Shown here: one piece after another, positions 1 to 8,144 of the stretch
Layout of the letters: every line of letters starts with the position of its first letter
Position numbering within the stretch: the stretch's first letter is position 1
Assembly (NCBI RefSeq): GCF_030547425.1
Contig: NZ_JAUORH010000009.1
Span: 1-64,000 of the forward strand
DNA: 64,000 bases
DNA from: Tenacibaculum sp. 1_MG-2023
GTDB taxonomy: Bacteria > Bacteroidota > Bacteroidia > Flavobacteriales > Flavobacteriaceae
Direction of reading: 5' to 3'
Made by a program: the position numbers and the translations under genes
Notes under the pieces: generated by a model
What the model saw: only the letters and a program-made list of their open reading frames with translations
Told to the model about the DNA's origin: nothing
Database searches by the model: none

Positions 1-196
1 AAAATCAAGAAAAAGAATAGAAACATTATTTTCTCAACTCTGTGATCAGTTTATGATAAGACGTAATTACGCCAAATCTTTTCAAGGGTTTAAGACGAGA
101 ATACTATCTAAAATAGCTGCCTTAACAACAATTCAATACATCAATAAATTTGTCTTTGATAGAAATATTAACAATATTAAAATTAGCATTATTTAA
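1..196 (+). mobile_element. IS982-type transposase, C-terminal fragment (cut by window edge)
   Basis: Reading frame 2 is open from base 2 to a TAA at 194-196 and gives about 64 residues. They include RIETLFSQLCDQF, MIRRNYAK, a TRILSKIAALT stretch and QYIN. I recognise this as the C-terminal end of IS982-family transposases, which cut and paste DNA with a DDE domain; the catalytic part lies outside the window. The frame ends 14 bases before the neighbouring minus-strand gene, and the bases between (about 197-210, ending CACAACGGGT) are where the right terminal inverted repeat would lie. Only one end is visible, so I cannot tell whether the element is intact or what its target duplication is. 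Family assignment is from remembered sequence, not a search. Confidence 0.75.
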
Positions 197-210
197 AATG
201 CACAACGGGT
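197..210. repeat. Candidate right end of the IS982-type element
   Basis: The bases between the transposase stop and the DUF1801 stop codon end in ACGGGT. IS982 ends commonly begin with ACCC-like bases, so the complement ACCCG fits a terminal repeat. The left end is outside the window, so the repeat cannot be matched. Confidence 0.35.
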
Positions 211-585
211 TTAATTAGTCTTCTTCCAAAAACCTTTATGATTGTGTTTTGCTACTTCTTCTATGACTTGTAGTAGTATTTCTTCGTTAATTTCTTCTAC
301 TGATGAATAACGAAGTGATTTTACAACTGCTCTTCCTTCTGAAACTAAAAAAACATCAAAACCTTCTAAAATACCTTTTGCCCAAAACCCAACATCAACA
401 AAACCTTTTTTATGGGATGCATTCATATAGCACAGTTGTTTCCCATTGATATAATATACTGGTATTTTCCACTTATATTTTAATTCTAAATCCTCAAAAT
501 TACTTTCTATCAATACTTGTAAGTGTAGTAAAATAGACTTGAATGGTTCTGGTTGTTTAAGTATGTATTCTTCGGCTGGTTTCAT
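211..585 (-). CDS. DUF1801 (YdhG-like) protein
   Basis: A 124-residue soluble protein with the DUF1801 layout: an N-terminal PAEEYILKQPEPFKSILLHL helix, the central LKYKWKIPVYYINGKQLCYM strand pair with the typical K-W-x-x-P-x-Y pattern, a FVDVGFWAKG stretch and a C-terminal helix ending HNHKGFWKKTN. Members are often annotated as iron-chaperone-like, but no biochemical role is firmly known. The stop codon sits directly at the presumed end of the upstream IS element, so the last residues could have been altered by the insertion, although the length is normal. ATG start at 585; it is divergent from the 664 gene with 78 bases between. Confidence 0.8.
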   Translation of the reverse strand: MKPAEEYILKQPEPFKSILLHLQVLIESNFEDLELKYKWKIPVYYINGKQLCYMNASHKKGFVDVGFWAKGILEGFDVFLVSEGRAVVKSLRYSSVEEINEEILLQVIEEVAKHNHKGFWKKTN

Positions 586-637
586 GCTTTCAAAAATACA
601 TTAATTTTTTATTTGGTTGTTTCTCAAAATTAGCTTT

Positions 638-654
638 ACTTTGTTTTTCAAAGT
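638..654 (+). promoter_or_regulatory. Operator-like palindrome ACTTTG-N5-CAAAGT, copy 1
   Basis: A perfect 6-5-6 inverted repeat 9 bases upstream of the 664 start, followed by TCTTTAAAA. The same arrangement and following sequence recur at 1623-1639 in front of creD. The left arm overlaps a TTTG that could be part of a -7 element, so a bound protein would block transcription. The natural candidate is the winged-helix regulator encoded between the two sites. Confidence 0.6.
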
Positions 655-663
655 TCTTTAAAA

Positions 664-1272
664 ATGAGTTCAGAAGATTATTTAAAAGACATATCAGAAA
701 TTAAAAACCTAATGAGTAAATCCTCTCGATTTATATCATTAAGCGGCTTGTCTGGTATTTTAGCAGGAATATATGCCTTAATTGGAGCTGCTTATGCATA
801 TTGGTTGGTTAACAACAACTCAAACGGTTATTTGATGTTAGATGGAAAAATTTTCCAAATGGTCATCTTTGATTTATTGTTAGTTGGCTTTTTAAGTATT
901 GCTACAGCTATCTTTTTAACCACAAGAAAAGCTAAAAAGAATGGAGAAAAAATTTGGGATGCCACCACAAGAAGATTACTATTAAATTTCCTTATTCCTC
1001 TGGTTTCTGGAGCAATCTATATCATTATCATTCTAGGGCATCAAAAATATGGACAAACAGGTGCATTAATGTTACTTTTTTATGGCTTAGCGCTGATTAA
1101 TGCTTCAAAATATACTGTAGGCGACATTAAGTATTTAGGCTATACTGAAGTTGTTTTAGGACTTATTGCTGCAATGTTACCTGGTTATGGTTTTTGGTTT
1201 TGGGTTATAGGGTTTGGAATCATGCATATTGTTTACGGTACACTTATGTATTTTAAACACGATAGAAAATAA
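664..1272 (+). CDS. Multi-pass inner-membrane protein of the creD operon
   Basis: A 202-residue protein with a hydrophilic N-terminus of about 20 residues and about six hydrophobic spans (roughly 24-49, 65-88, 105-125, 133-148, 157-175, 176-195). No catalytic motif is visible and I do not recognise a named family. It is the first gene of a three-gene set: 32 bases separate it from the regulator, and creD follows. In Flavobacteriaceae a similar membrane protein, a winged-helix regulator and CreD often occur together, which suggests a shared envelope-related role. An inverted repeat just upstream (638-654) is the probable operator. Function unknown. Confidence 0.8.
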   Translation: MSSEDYLKDISEIKNLMSKSSRFISLSGLSGILAGIYALIGAAYAYWLVNNNSNGYLMLDGKIFQMVIFDLLLVGFLSIATAIFLTTRKAKKNGEKIWDATTRRLLLNFLIPLVSGAIYIIIILGHQKYGQTGALMLLFYGLALINASKYTVGDIKYLGYTEVVLGLIAAMLPGYGFWFWVIGFGIMHIVYGTLMYFKHDRK

Positions 1273-1304
1273 GAACTATTTTCGTACTTTAAAATTTATC
1301 TTTT

Positions 1305-1601
1305 TTGAAAAACATTATTTTAAATATAAATAAAGCTTTTGATCATAGAATTAGACTGGGAATTATGTCTGTTCTTATGGTAAATGAATATGCTGAATTT
1401 ACTACCCTAAAAGAATTATTAGGTGCTACTGATGGTAATTTGGCAAGCCACACTAAAGCTTTAGAAAAAGTTGAATTTATTAGGATAGAAAAACAATTTA
1501 TTGGCAGAAAACCCAATACTAGATATTATGCTACTGAGCTTGGTAAACAGGAATTTAAAAAACATATTGAAGCCTTAGAAAGGCTGATTAAAAAAAAATA
1601 A
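1305..1601 (+). CDS. Winged-helix transcriptional regulator (HTH_34-like)
   Basis: A 98-residue DNA-binding protein: AFDHRIRLGIMSVLMV helix, the LKELLGATDGNLASHTKALE helix-turn-helix and the wing FIGRKPNTRYYATELGKQEF, followed by a C-terminal dimer helix. This is the MarR/ArsR-like family often labelled transcriptional regulator in Bacteroidota. The start is TTG at 1305; the next ATG (residue 21) would remove the first helix, so the TTG is preferred. It lies between the 6-TM gene and creD, and two copies of ACTTTG-N5-CAAAGT flank it, one before each membrane gene. Autoregulation and control of creD are inferred from this layout, not shown. Confidence 0.85.
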   Translation: MKNIILNINKAFDHRIRLGIMSVLMVNEYAEFTTLKELLGATDGNLASHTKALEKVEFIRIEKQFIGRKPNTRYYATELGKQEFKKHIEALERLIKKK

Positions 1602-1622
1602 CACTAATTTTTTTACAATTAA

Positions 1623-1639
1623 ACTTTGAAATTCAAAGT
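1623..1639 (+). promoter_or_regulatory. Operator-like palindrome ACTTTG-N5-CAAAGT, copy 2
   Basis: Inverted repeat, extended here to AACTTTGAA-A-TTCAAAGTT, in the gap between the regulator and creD and followed by TCTTTTAAAAC. It matches copy 1 at 638-654 in arms, spacer length and following bases, which makes chance unlikely. Probable second operator, giving creD its own regulated start. Confidence 0.6.
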
Positions 1640-1658
1640 TCTTTTAAAACAATAAACT

Positions 1659-3041
1659 ATGGAAACACTAAACAAACAAAATGGAAGATTCGGAAAATGG
1701 GTAAAAACATCAATCACTGCTAGAATGCTCATGATTGGTTTTTTAATTCTCATCTTATTGATTCCTTTATCCTTTATTAAGAGCTTAATTGTTGAGCGAA
1801 TGAACAGACAACAAGAAGTAGTTCAAGAAATCAATCAAAAATGGGGAAAAGAGGTATTGTTATACGGTCCTATTTTAAAAGTTCCATACAAAACTTATAA
1901 AGAAAAATTTGTTAGAAATCAAAAAACAAAGGAAACACGAACTGAGGTTGAGGAAAAAATTAGATATGCTTACTTTTTTCCGAAGGAATTAAATATCAAA
2001 TCCTCTATAAATCCTGAAGAGAAAAAACGTGGTATTTATAAAACGGCTGTGTATAATAGTAAAATAAACATTGATGGAAACTTTACGAAACCTGATTTTA
2101 GTGAAAAAGATATTAATGAAGAAGATATACTTTGGAATAAATCTCGATTAATTATAAAAACTTCTAATCTAAAAGGAGTTAATAATTTAGTTGAAATAAA
2201 ACTGCATAAAAACACTTACGTTTTTACCTCTAAATATGAGGATAATAATAACGAAAAAGCATATTACAACTACTTAAACCTTCATAAATTAGAAAGTAAG
2301 TTTTTAAATGAAGAAGACCTTCCTAAAAAATCAGATACAAACTTTAGCCTATCGCTAAGCATTAATGGAAGTAAACAAATTCGTTTTATTCCTATTGGAA
2401 AAGAGACATCCGTTCATATAAACTCTGACTGGAAAACTGCTAATTTTATTGGAGAATATCTTCCTTTTAATTCTGATAAAATCTCTGATAATGGTTTTGA
2501 TGCTAAGTGGAAAATATTAGATATTAACAGACCTTTTTCTCAACAATCTTTTAATGGAATTCCAAACTTAAAGGAATATGCTTTTGGTGTAAACTTTATG
2601 ATTCCTGTAGACGAATATCAAAAAAGTGAACGATCGGCTAAATATGGATTCTTAGTGATTGGACTTACGTTCTTAATCTTCTTTTTAATTCAAACAATGA
2701 GTAAAATATCCATTCACCCATTTCAATATTTAATGATTGGTGTTGCCTTAACTATGTTCTATACATTACTAATATCAATTTCTGAACATAGTAGTTTTTT
2801 AAAGGCATATTTAATTGCTTCTATAGCCGTCGTATTGTTAATTGCATTGTATTCAAAATCAATTTTAAAAGGCATTAAGTTTCCGTTATTTATCGGAGCA
2901 TCTCTTACCACATTATATGCCTTTATTTTTGTAATTATTCAACTAGAAAATTATGCTTTATTAGTGGGTAGTATAGGATTATTTATAATTCTAGCCTCAG
3001 TGATGTATGCTTCAAGAAAAATAGACTGGCAAAACGGTTAA
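1659..3041 (+). CDS. creD: CreD family inner-membrane protein
   Basis: A 460-residue protein with the CreD layout: one N-terminal membrane span (about 22-46), a large periplasmic domain (about 50-325) with the WGKEVLLYGPILKVPY and YAYFFPKELNI stretches typical of the family, and a C-terminal block of five or six membrane spans (about 326-455). In enterobacteria CreD belongs to the CreBC regulon and affects envelope integrity and beta-lactam tolerance; its molecular activity is unknown. Here no CreBC two-component system is nearby, and a small winged-helix regulator takes that place. Full length, ATG start, 57 bases after the regulator, with a hairpin terminator downstream. Confidence 0.92.
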   Translation: METLNKQNGRFGKWVKTSITARMLMIGFLILILLIPLSFIKSLIVERMNRQQEVVQEINQKWGKEVLLYGPILKVPYKTYKEKFVRNQKTKETRTEVEEKIRYAYFFPKELNIKSSINPEEKKRGIYKTAVYNSKINIDGNFTKPDFSEKDINEEDILWNKSRLIIKTSNLKGVNNLVEIKLHKNTYVFTSKYEDNNNEKAYYNYLNLHKLESKFLNEEDLPKKSDTNFSLSLSINGSKQIRFIPIGKETSVHINSDWKTANFIGEYLPFNSDKISDNGFDAKWKILDINRPFSQQSFNGIPNLKEYAFGVNFMIPVDEYQKSERSAKYGFLVIGLTFLIFFLIQTMSKISIHPFQYLMIGVALTMFYTLLISISEHSSFLKAYLIASIAVVLLIALYSKSILKGIKFPLFIGASLTTLYAFIFVIIQLENYALLVGSIGLFIILASVMYASRKIDWQNG

Positions 3042-3056
3042 TTAACTATAATTAAT

Positions 3057-3091
3057 GAGCAAACTATCATACTATATGGTAGTTTGCTTTT
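3057..3091 (+). terminator. Intrinsic terminator after creD
   Basis: AGCAAACTA on the left pairs with TAGTTTGCT on the right, with an imperfect inner stem, followed by TTTTAAAA. It separates creD from the DUF2809 gene. Confidence 0.75.
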
Positions 3092-3103
3092 AAAAACACA
3101 AAC

Positions 3104-3496
3104 ATGAAATTTCAATCGAAATACTTTCTAGTTTTTATCTTTCTTTTAATACTAGAAATTCTAATAGCTCAAACTTCAGGATTTATAAGGTACACTTTTG
3201 GTGGCTTTTTAGTAGTTATCCTTCTTTTTTATTTCGTGAAGTCATTCTTTAACCTATCAAATAAAACTATCGGCCTTTCAGTCTTACTTTTTGCTTATAT
3301 AGTAGAGTTTTTACAATTAACTCCTCTTTTAGCGCTTCTTGGTTTGGAGAATAATCGTATGGCTGTTATAATATTTGGCGCCACTTTTAGTATTGGTGAC
3401 TTAGTAGCTTATACATTGGGAATTATTATCGTTCTACTTATAGAAAGTAGCTTTAAATTAAGATATTCTACGTATTTTTCTAAGAATATCTTCTAA
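3104..3496 (+). CDS. DUF2809 membrane protein
   Basis: A 130-residue protein with four hydrophobic spans (about 7-23, 28-47, 55-78, 90-112) and the IRYTFGGFLVVILLFYFVKS and GATFSIGDLVAYTLG patterns I associate with DUF2809. The family is a small integral membrane protein of unknown role. Its 3' end overlaps the convergent DUF3820 gene by 39 bases. It lies beyond the creD terminator, so it is probably transcribed on its own. Confidence 0.8.
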   Translation: MKFQSKYFLVFIFLLILEILIAQTSGFIRYTFGGFLVVILLFYFVKSFFNLSNKTIGLSVLLFAYIVEFLQLTPLLALLGLENNRMAVIIFGATFSIGDLVAYTLGIIIVLLIESSFKLRYSTYFSKNIF

Positions 3497-3679
3497 CCCA
3501 TTTAATTGTAATTCATACACTAGTGACATCATAGTCCCTAGTTTTCCTTGAGGAAATCCTTTATTTTTATACCATACAATATAATATTCAGGAATATCTA
3601 TTAAATAGGTTCCTTTATATTTACCAAAGGGCATTTTCATATTAGCTGTGTCAATTAAAAACTGTTTGTCTGGTATCAT
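3458..3679 (-). CDS. DUF3820 family protein
   Basis: A 73-residue protein with the diagnostic MPFGKYKGTYLIDIPEYYIV segment near residues 16-35 and WYKNKGFPQGKLG after it. These match DUF3820, a small putative quorum-sensing-regulated/nuclease-associated domain of uncertain function. It starts 41 bases after the stop of the dehydrogenase gene, with a UUCG-capped terminator between them, and its tail overlaps DUF2809 on the other strand. Confidence 0.85.
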   Translation of the reverse strand: MIPDKQFLIDTANMKMPFGKYKGTYLIDIPEYYIVWYKNKGFPQGKLGTMMSLVYELQLNGLEDILRKIRRIS

Positions 3680-3683
3680 TTTA

Positions 3684-3709
3684 AATAAAAAATCCCGCCG
3701 AAGCGGGAG
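3684..3709 (-). terminator. Terminator with UUCG tetraloop
   Basis: Read on the minus strand: CTCCCGC-TTCG-GCGGGA followed by TTTTTT. A short GC-rich stem closed by the very stable UUCG loop ends the dehydrogenase transcript just before the DUF3820 start. Confidence 0.85.
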
Positions 3710-3719
3710 TTAAATTGTA

Positions 3720-4928
3720 TTATTCTTTTCCGTCTACGTAATCCTGCAAATATGCATAACGTTCGGTTAATTTACCAGTATTTGTTGTCATTTTTGCACG
3801 CGCTAAAATTCCGTCTTTATCATCGTTGTAAAAAGCAGGAATTACATGCTCTAAAAACATATCTCCAAAACCTTCACTTGCATCTTTTGGTAACTCACAA
3901 GGCAGGTTATCAACCGCCATAACAGTAATCGCTTTTTTATCTTTATAATCAATTTCTGATTCCGTTCCTGGGTTGTAACCATAAATAGGATCTGCTATTG
4001 TAGAAGCTCTTAATGTTGATGCCACAGGTCCATCAATATCACATGAAATATCTGCTACATACTTTATTCTAAACTCAGGATGTTTAGCATCTTCACGTGT
4101 ATATAAATAGGGAGCGCCGTCACCATAAAAATGCCCCGCTATAAAGAAATCAGTTTGTTTAGCATACGCCATAAAATTACTTTCGTACCCAGTTGGATCT
4201 TTATAAAACTCAAACTTATCTCCTACTTTACCGTCTTTACGTTTTGCATATTCCATAACATCTGCTATACAATATACAGGCTCAGTAAACTCAGTTGTTA
4301 AATATAAAGCATCACTTACTTGTTTAATTTTTAGATGATCTAATATTTCTTGTGCTCCTTTGGCTACTTTTCCTGTTCCTGTTAACAATATTTTTATGTT
4401 AGGTAAGCTAATTTTATCTAATTCGGCTTTTACAGCATCCAAATCAGGTAACGTTTCAACTTTGGGCAAGTTAAACAACCCTTGTCTTATTCCTAATGCT
4501 CTAAACCCGTTATAAGCACCTACTAAACCAGCATAACGACCAAAACCTATTAAACGCGCTCCGTTTTCTTCAATAATGGTTTCATGGTCAAACATTTCTA
4601 TATTTCTATCAAGCATTGCTTTTAACAACTTACGATTGTATGGCTGCTTTTTAATGGTATGACTAAAGAAAAAGTATTTTTTATTTGGAATTAAATTATC
4701 TACAGGAACTTCTTTTACTCCTAATAACACATCACAGTCAGAAACATCATTTGCTACTTCAAAACCTGCTTTTATGTAAATCTCATCAGAAAAAACTCGG
4801 ATATCAGAACTTTCTACCACTATTTCAGCCTGAGGAAACTGCTCTTTAAACTCTTGTAATTTTTCTGGAGAAAACACAACTCTTCTATCTGGTGGATTTT
4901 TACGTTCTTTAATAATTCCGAATTTCAT
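3720..4928 (-). CDS. Saccharopine dehydrogenase / alanine dehydrogenase-like NAD(P)-dependent oxidoreductase
   Basis: A 402-residue enzyme with an AlaDh/PNT-type N-terminal domain (FGIIKERKNPPDRRVVFSPE, then VLLGVKEVP and FFFSHTIKKQPYNRKLL) and a Rossmann domain around residues 180-200 with ILLTGTGKVAKGAQEIL. The H-T-x-K-x-Q-x-x-N pattern and the YVADISCDIDGPVAST stretch resemble LYS1-type saccharopine dehydrogenases, which release lysine from saccharopine. In Flavobacteriaceae such genes are usually annotated only as NAD(P)-dependent oxidoreductase. No other lysine-pathway gene is adjacent, so the true substrate is open. Monocistronic with its own terminator. Confidence 0.8.
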   Translation of the reverse strand: MKFGIIKERKNPPDRRVVFSPEKLQEFKEQFPQAEIVVESSDIRVFSDEIYIKAGFEVANDVSDCDVLLGVKEVPVDNLIPNKKYFFFSHTIKKQPYNRKLLKAMLDRNIEMFDHETIIEENGARLIGFGRYAGLVGAYNGFRALGIRQGLFNLPKVETLPDLDAVKAELDKISLPNIKILLTGTGKVAKGAQEILDHLKIKQVSDALYLTTEFTEPVYCIADVMEYAKRKDGKVGDKFEFYKDPTGYESNFMAYAKQTDFFIAGHFYGDGAPYLYTREDAKHPEFRIKYVADISCDIDGPVASTLRASTIADPIYGYNPGTESEIDYKDKKAITVMAVDNLPCELPKDASEGFGDMFLEHVIPAFYNDDKDGILARAKMTTNTGKLTERYAYLQDYVDGKE

Positions 4929-5035
4929 AATTAACCTTTGTATTAAAATTAAACAATTTTACATATAATGTTATAGTTTATAACAATTACAGCGAAAATA
5001 CTTGTTTTAAAATGATTGTACAAGTAGTATTTTTT

Positions 5036-5043
5036 TATATTTG
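5036..5043 (+). promoter_or_regulatory. Candidate -7 element TATATTTG upstream of ssrA
   Basis: Exact match to the Bacteroidota -7 consensus TAnnTTTG. A TTG lies 17 bases upstream (5016-5018), slightly short of the usual 19-20. It would give a precursor leader of roughly 110 bases before the mature tmRNA 5' end. Confidence 0.4.
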
Positions 5044-5158
5044 CATTCTCTTGTTTAAGTAGTATGCATTTACAGTACTGCCGAACAAAATTGCATAGAA
5101 TTACAAAGATTATCTGGTATATTTTTTGCAGGGATACTTATAGCATCTTTGACATATT

Positions 5159-5550
5159 GGGGACGACTGGTTTTGACAGCAAGATTAGTGAAAATGTAAG
5201 CATACCGAGGAGTGAAATGATAACTCGTTAAACTTATTTCAACCATTTAAACGGCGAAGATAACTACGCTTTAGCTGCATAATCTGAATTAATAGTAAGA
5301 TTAGCCTCGGCGCACAAGGTGCGCAAGCTTTATGTCCACGAAAAGCCTTGGTTTACGGCGTTTCATTTTTGGGCATCGTAAAAGTAAACATAGAAAACTT
5401 AGCGCTTCAATAGGTTTTCGAAACTAAAGAAGATAAGTTAAGATTGGGCGGTTTTTGGTCAGGTCTTAATCGAAAATTAAACAAAAACTAAGTATGTAGA
5501 AAGCCTTTGAGCTACTTGTTTGGACCCGAGTTCGATTCTCGGCGTCTCCA
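5159..5550 (+). ncRNA. ssrA: Transfer-messenger RNA (tmRNA)
   Basis: tmRNA rescues stalled ribosomes and tags the unfinished protein for proteolysis. The 5' end GGGGACG pairs with CGTCTCC at the 3' end (one G-U pair), followed by discriminator A; CCA is not encoded. The T arm is visible as CCGAG-TTCGATT-CTCGG. The tag frame at 5253-5282 reads GEDNYALAA followed by TAA, which fits the Bacteroidota tag ending in ALAA. The length of 392 bases is normal for a one-piece tmRNA. A strong terminator follows directly. Confidence 0.96.
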
Positions 5551-5555
5551 CTTTT

Positions 5556-5596
5556 AACCCTTACAAACCCAGTATTTGTAAGGGTTTGTTTTTTTT
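5556..5596 (+). terminator. Terminator of ssrA
   Basis: AACCCTTACAAA and TTTGTAAGGGTT form a 12-bp perfect stem followed by TGTTTTTTTT. Confidence 0.9.
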
Positions 5597-5617
5597 AGGT
5601 GTCAAAACAAATCTAAA

Positions 5618-5749
5618 TTAAACTTTACTTAATCCCTTATCAATCTCTTTCAAAATCGATATATAACTTGATTCGGGTGAGTAATCTTTTGTAGAATACT
5701 CATTAATATTGTAAGCTTCCCCAAAAACCAAACTGTTTAAAATTAACAT
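5618..5749 (-). CDS. Possible small protein, 43 residues
   Basis: An ATG at 5749 opens a 43-codon frame ending in TAA at 5618, in the gap between ssrA and the S46 peptidase. AAGGA sits 5 bases before the ATG, which is unusual in this SD-poor window. The C-terminal half (YSPESSYISILKEIDKGLSK) looks like protein-coding sequence rather than AT-rich filler. I know no family for it. It may be a real small gene or the remnant of a larger one. The rest of 5597-5917 shows nothing clear. Confidence 0.35.
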   Translation of the reverse strand: MLILNSLVFGEAYNINEYSTKDYSPESSYISILKEIDKGLSKV

Positions 5750-5917
5750 ACGTATCCTTATATTTTTTTAACGTTTACTTCCTTATACAAAATAAATTAT
5801 TGAGTATTTTTACGAGCTGATTCTTTAATTGATTAAAGAACTTAATGTTTTTTTAAAAGAAGATATTCTAAACTAAAAAACAAAATCAACTTAATTTTTT
5901 ATTATTCAAATTATATT

Positions 5918-8059
5918 ATGAAAAAAACAAGTCTTTTTTTAATTGCTTTTTTAACCTTGCTACCTGCTTCATTGTTCGCTAATGAAGGAATGTGGTTTTT
6001 AATGCATATTAAACGTTTAAACGAACGTGATATGCAAAAAATGGGACTTCAGCTAACCGCAGAAGAAATTTACAGTATCAACAACCAAAGCCTTAAAGAT
6101 GCTATCGTTCAATTTAACGGTGGTTGTACAGCTAGTATTATTTCTGATAATGGATTAGTACTTACAAATCACCATTGTGGTTATAATGCTATTGCAGAAT
6201 TATCTTCAGAAGAGCAAAATCATCTTAAAAACGGGTACTGGGCTAAAACATTAAAAGACGAGCTTAAACCAGAAAGTCTTTTTGTAAGATTCTTTGTGAG
6301 AATGGATGACGTTTCTAAACGTATTTTAGCTAAAGTAAACGATTCTATGACAGAAAAAGAACGTGAAGCTGCTATTAACAAAGAAATTGCAAAAATAGAA
6401 CAAGAAAATAGTGAAGGTGGAAAATACACTGTTTCTGTACGTTCTTTTTTCCAAGGAAATGAATATTACTATTTTGTATACGAAGATTATAAAGATGTAC
6501 GATTAGTAGGTACACCTTCTGATAAAGTTGGTAAATACGGTGGAGACACTGATAACTGGGAATGGCCACGTCATACAGGAGATTTTTCTTTATTTAGAGT
6601 ATATGCGGATGCAGAAGGAAACCCTGCTGAATATTCTGAAAATAACGTACCATTAAAAGCAAAGTACCATTTACCTGTTAATATTAAAGGTGTAAAAGAA
6701 AATGATTTTGCTATGATTTTAGGGTACCCTGGTAGAACAAATCGTTGGATGCCTGCAGAAGGAATTGAGCAAAACGTAAATTACGCATATCCTGCTTGGG
6801 TAGAAGGATCTAAATTGAGTATGGATGTAATGAAAAAACACATGGATAAAGATGCTTCAATAAACTTGATGTATGCATCTAAATATGCTGGTATAGCCAA
6901 TTACTGGAAAAATAGACAAGGTATGATTGATGCTTTAACAGCTCATAAAACTGCTGAGGCTAAACGTAACGTTGAAAAAAAATTTGACAAATGGGCTAAC
7001 AAAAAGTCTAACAAAGCAACTTACGGAAATGTTGTTACTAACATCAATAATTACTACAACTTAACCAACAACAAAGCAAAGCATGATAACTACTTAATGT
7101 TATTATTACGTTCTAGTAAATTTGCAGTTTTACCATATCGAATAGGTAAAGGGTTTGAGTCTTATATTGATGCTAATGAAGCTGCTCGTAAGAATTTAAT
7201 GCCTAGATTGAATGCTTTTATAGAAAGTAACTACGCAAATTATCATTTACCTTTAGAAAAAGAAATTTTAGCAGAACAACTAAAGTTATATTCAGCTAAA
7301 GCAAATTACGAATTACCAGAGATTGTAACTAAAATTGCTAAGGATGGTAATTTAAACGACTACGTAAATTCTATTTTTGAATTAAGTATTTTTACATCTA
7401 AAGAGCGTGCTATGGCTTTCTTAAAGTACCCAAACAAAGAGTTATTAGCTAACGATCCACTATATATCTTATCATCTCAATTACTAGGCAAATACAGAGA
7501 GCAACCTGAAAACTTAGTACAACCATTAAACGATTACCAAAAATCATTTAGATTATTAGTAGATGGACTACGTAAGTCTGGTCTAAGTAATATTAAATAT
7601 CCAGATGCTAACTCCACTTTACGTTTAACCTACGGAAAAGTAAGAGCTTTACCAAAAGACCCTAGAAACGATGCTAGTATTAATAATTACACAACGTTAA
7701 AAGGAATGGTTAAAAAACACAAACCAAACGATAGCGAGTTCGATTTATCTAAAGACATGTTAGATATCTATAAGAAAAAAGATTATGGTAAATACGCTAA
7801 CAGTAAAGGTGAATTACCTGTAAACTTCTTATCTGATAACGATATTACAGGAGGAAATTCTGGTTCACCTGTATTAAACGGAAAAGGTGAATTAATTGGT
7901 TTAGCTTTTGATGGTAATATTGAAGCAATGGCTGGTGATGTTATTTTTGACAAAAACTTACAACGAACTATTAATGTAGACATTCGATATGTACTTTGGT
8001 TAATTGACAAGTACGCTGGTGCTAAACGTATTGTAGATGAATTAACTATTATAGAGTAG
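5918..8059 (+). CDS. S46 family dipeptidyl-peptidase, DPP7-like
   Basis: A 713-residue secreted or periplasmic serine exopeptidase that releases dipeptides from oligopeptides, supporting amino-acid nutrition. Signal peptide residues 1-21, ending in LFA. The chymotrypsin-like triad is visible: TNHHCG (His85/86), WPRHTGDF (Asp222) and GGNSGSP (Ser648). In DPP11, an Arg 18 residues after the nucleophile selects acidic P1 residues; here the corresponding position is Gly666 (FDGN), as in DPP7, so hydrophobic or broad P1 specificity is inferred. Monocistronic, with a terminator 22 bases downstream. Length is typical. Confidence 0.93.
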   Translation: MKKTSLFLIAFLTLLPASLFANEGMWFLMHIKRLNERDMQKMGLQLTAEEIYSINNQSLKDAIVQFNGGCTASIISDNGLVLTNHHCGYNAIAELSSEEQNHLKNGYWAKTLKDELKPESLFVRFFVRMDDVSKRILAKVNDSMTEKEREAAINKEIAKIEQENSEGGKYTVSVRSFFQGNEYYYFVYEDYKDVRLVGTPSDKVGKYGGDTDNWEWPRHTGDFSLFRVYADAEGNPAEYSENNVPLKAKYHLPVNIKGVKENDFAMILGYPGRTNRWMPAEGIEQNVNYAYPAWVEGSKLSMDVMKKHMDKDASINLMYASKYAGIANYWKNRQGMIDALTAHKTAEAKRNVEKKFDKWANKKSNKATYGNVVTNINNYYNLTNNKAKHDNYLMLLLRSSKFAVLPYRIGKGFESYIDANEAARKNLMPRLNAFIESNYANYHLPLEKEILAEQLKLYSAKANYELPEIVTKIAKDGNLNDYVNSIFELSIFTSKERAMAFLKYPNKELLANDPLYILSSQLLGKYREQPENLVQPLNDYQKSFRLLVDGLRKSGLSNIKYPDANSTLRLTYGKVRALPKDPRNDASINNYTTLKGMVKKHKPNDSEFDLSKDMLDIYKKKDYGKYANSKGELPVNFLSDNDITGGNSGSPVLNGKGELIGLAFDGNIEAMAGDVIFDKNLQRTINVDIRYVLWLIDKYAGAKRIVDELTIIE

Positions 8060-8079
8060 TTAAATTAGTATTCTAAACA

Positions 8080-8110
8080 AAAAAACGCAATCAAATTGGT
8101 TGCGTTTTTT
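8080..8110 (+). terminator. Terminator after the S46 peptidase
   Basis: AAAAACGCAA and TTGCGTTTTT form a perfect stem around TCAAATTGG, then T residues. The stem-loop core resembles the terminator at 8749-8780. Confidence 0.85.
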
Positions 8111-8144
8111 ATTTTAGGATGACACACCGAAACAAATTAAAAAT

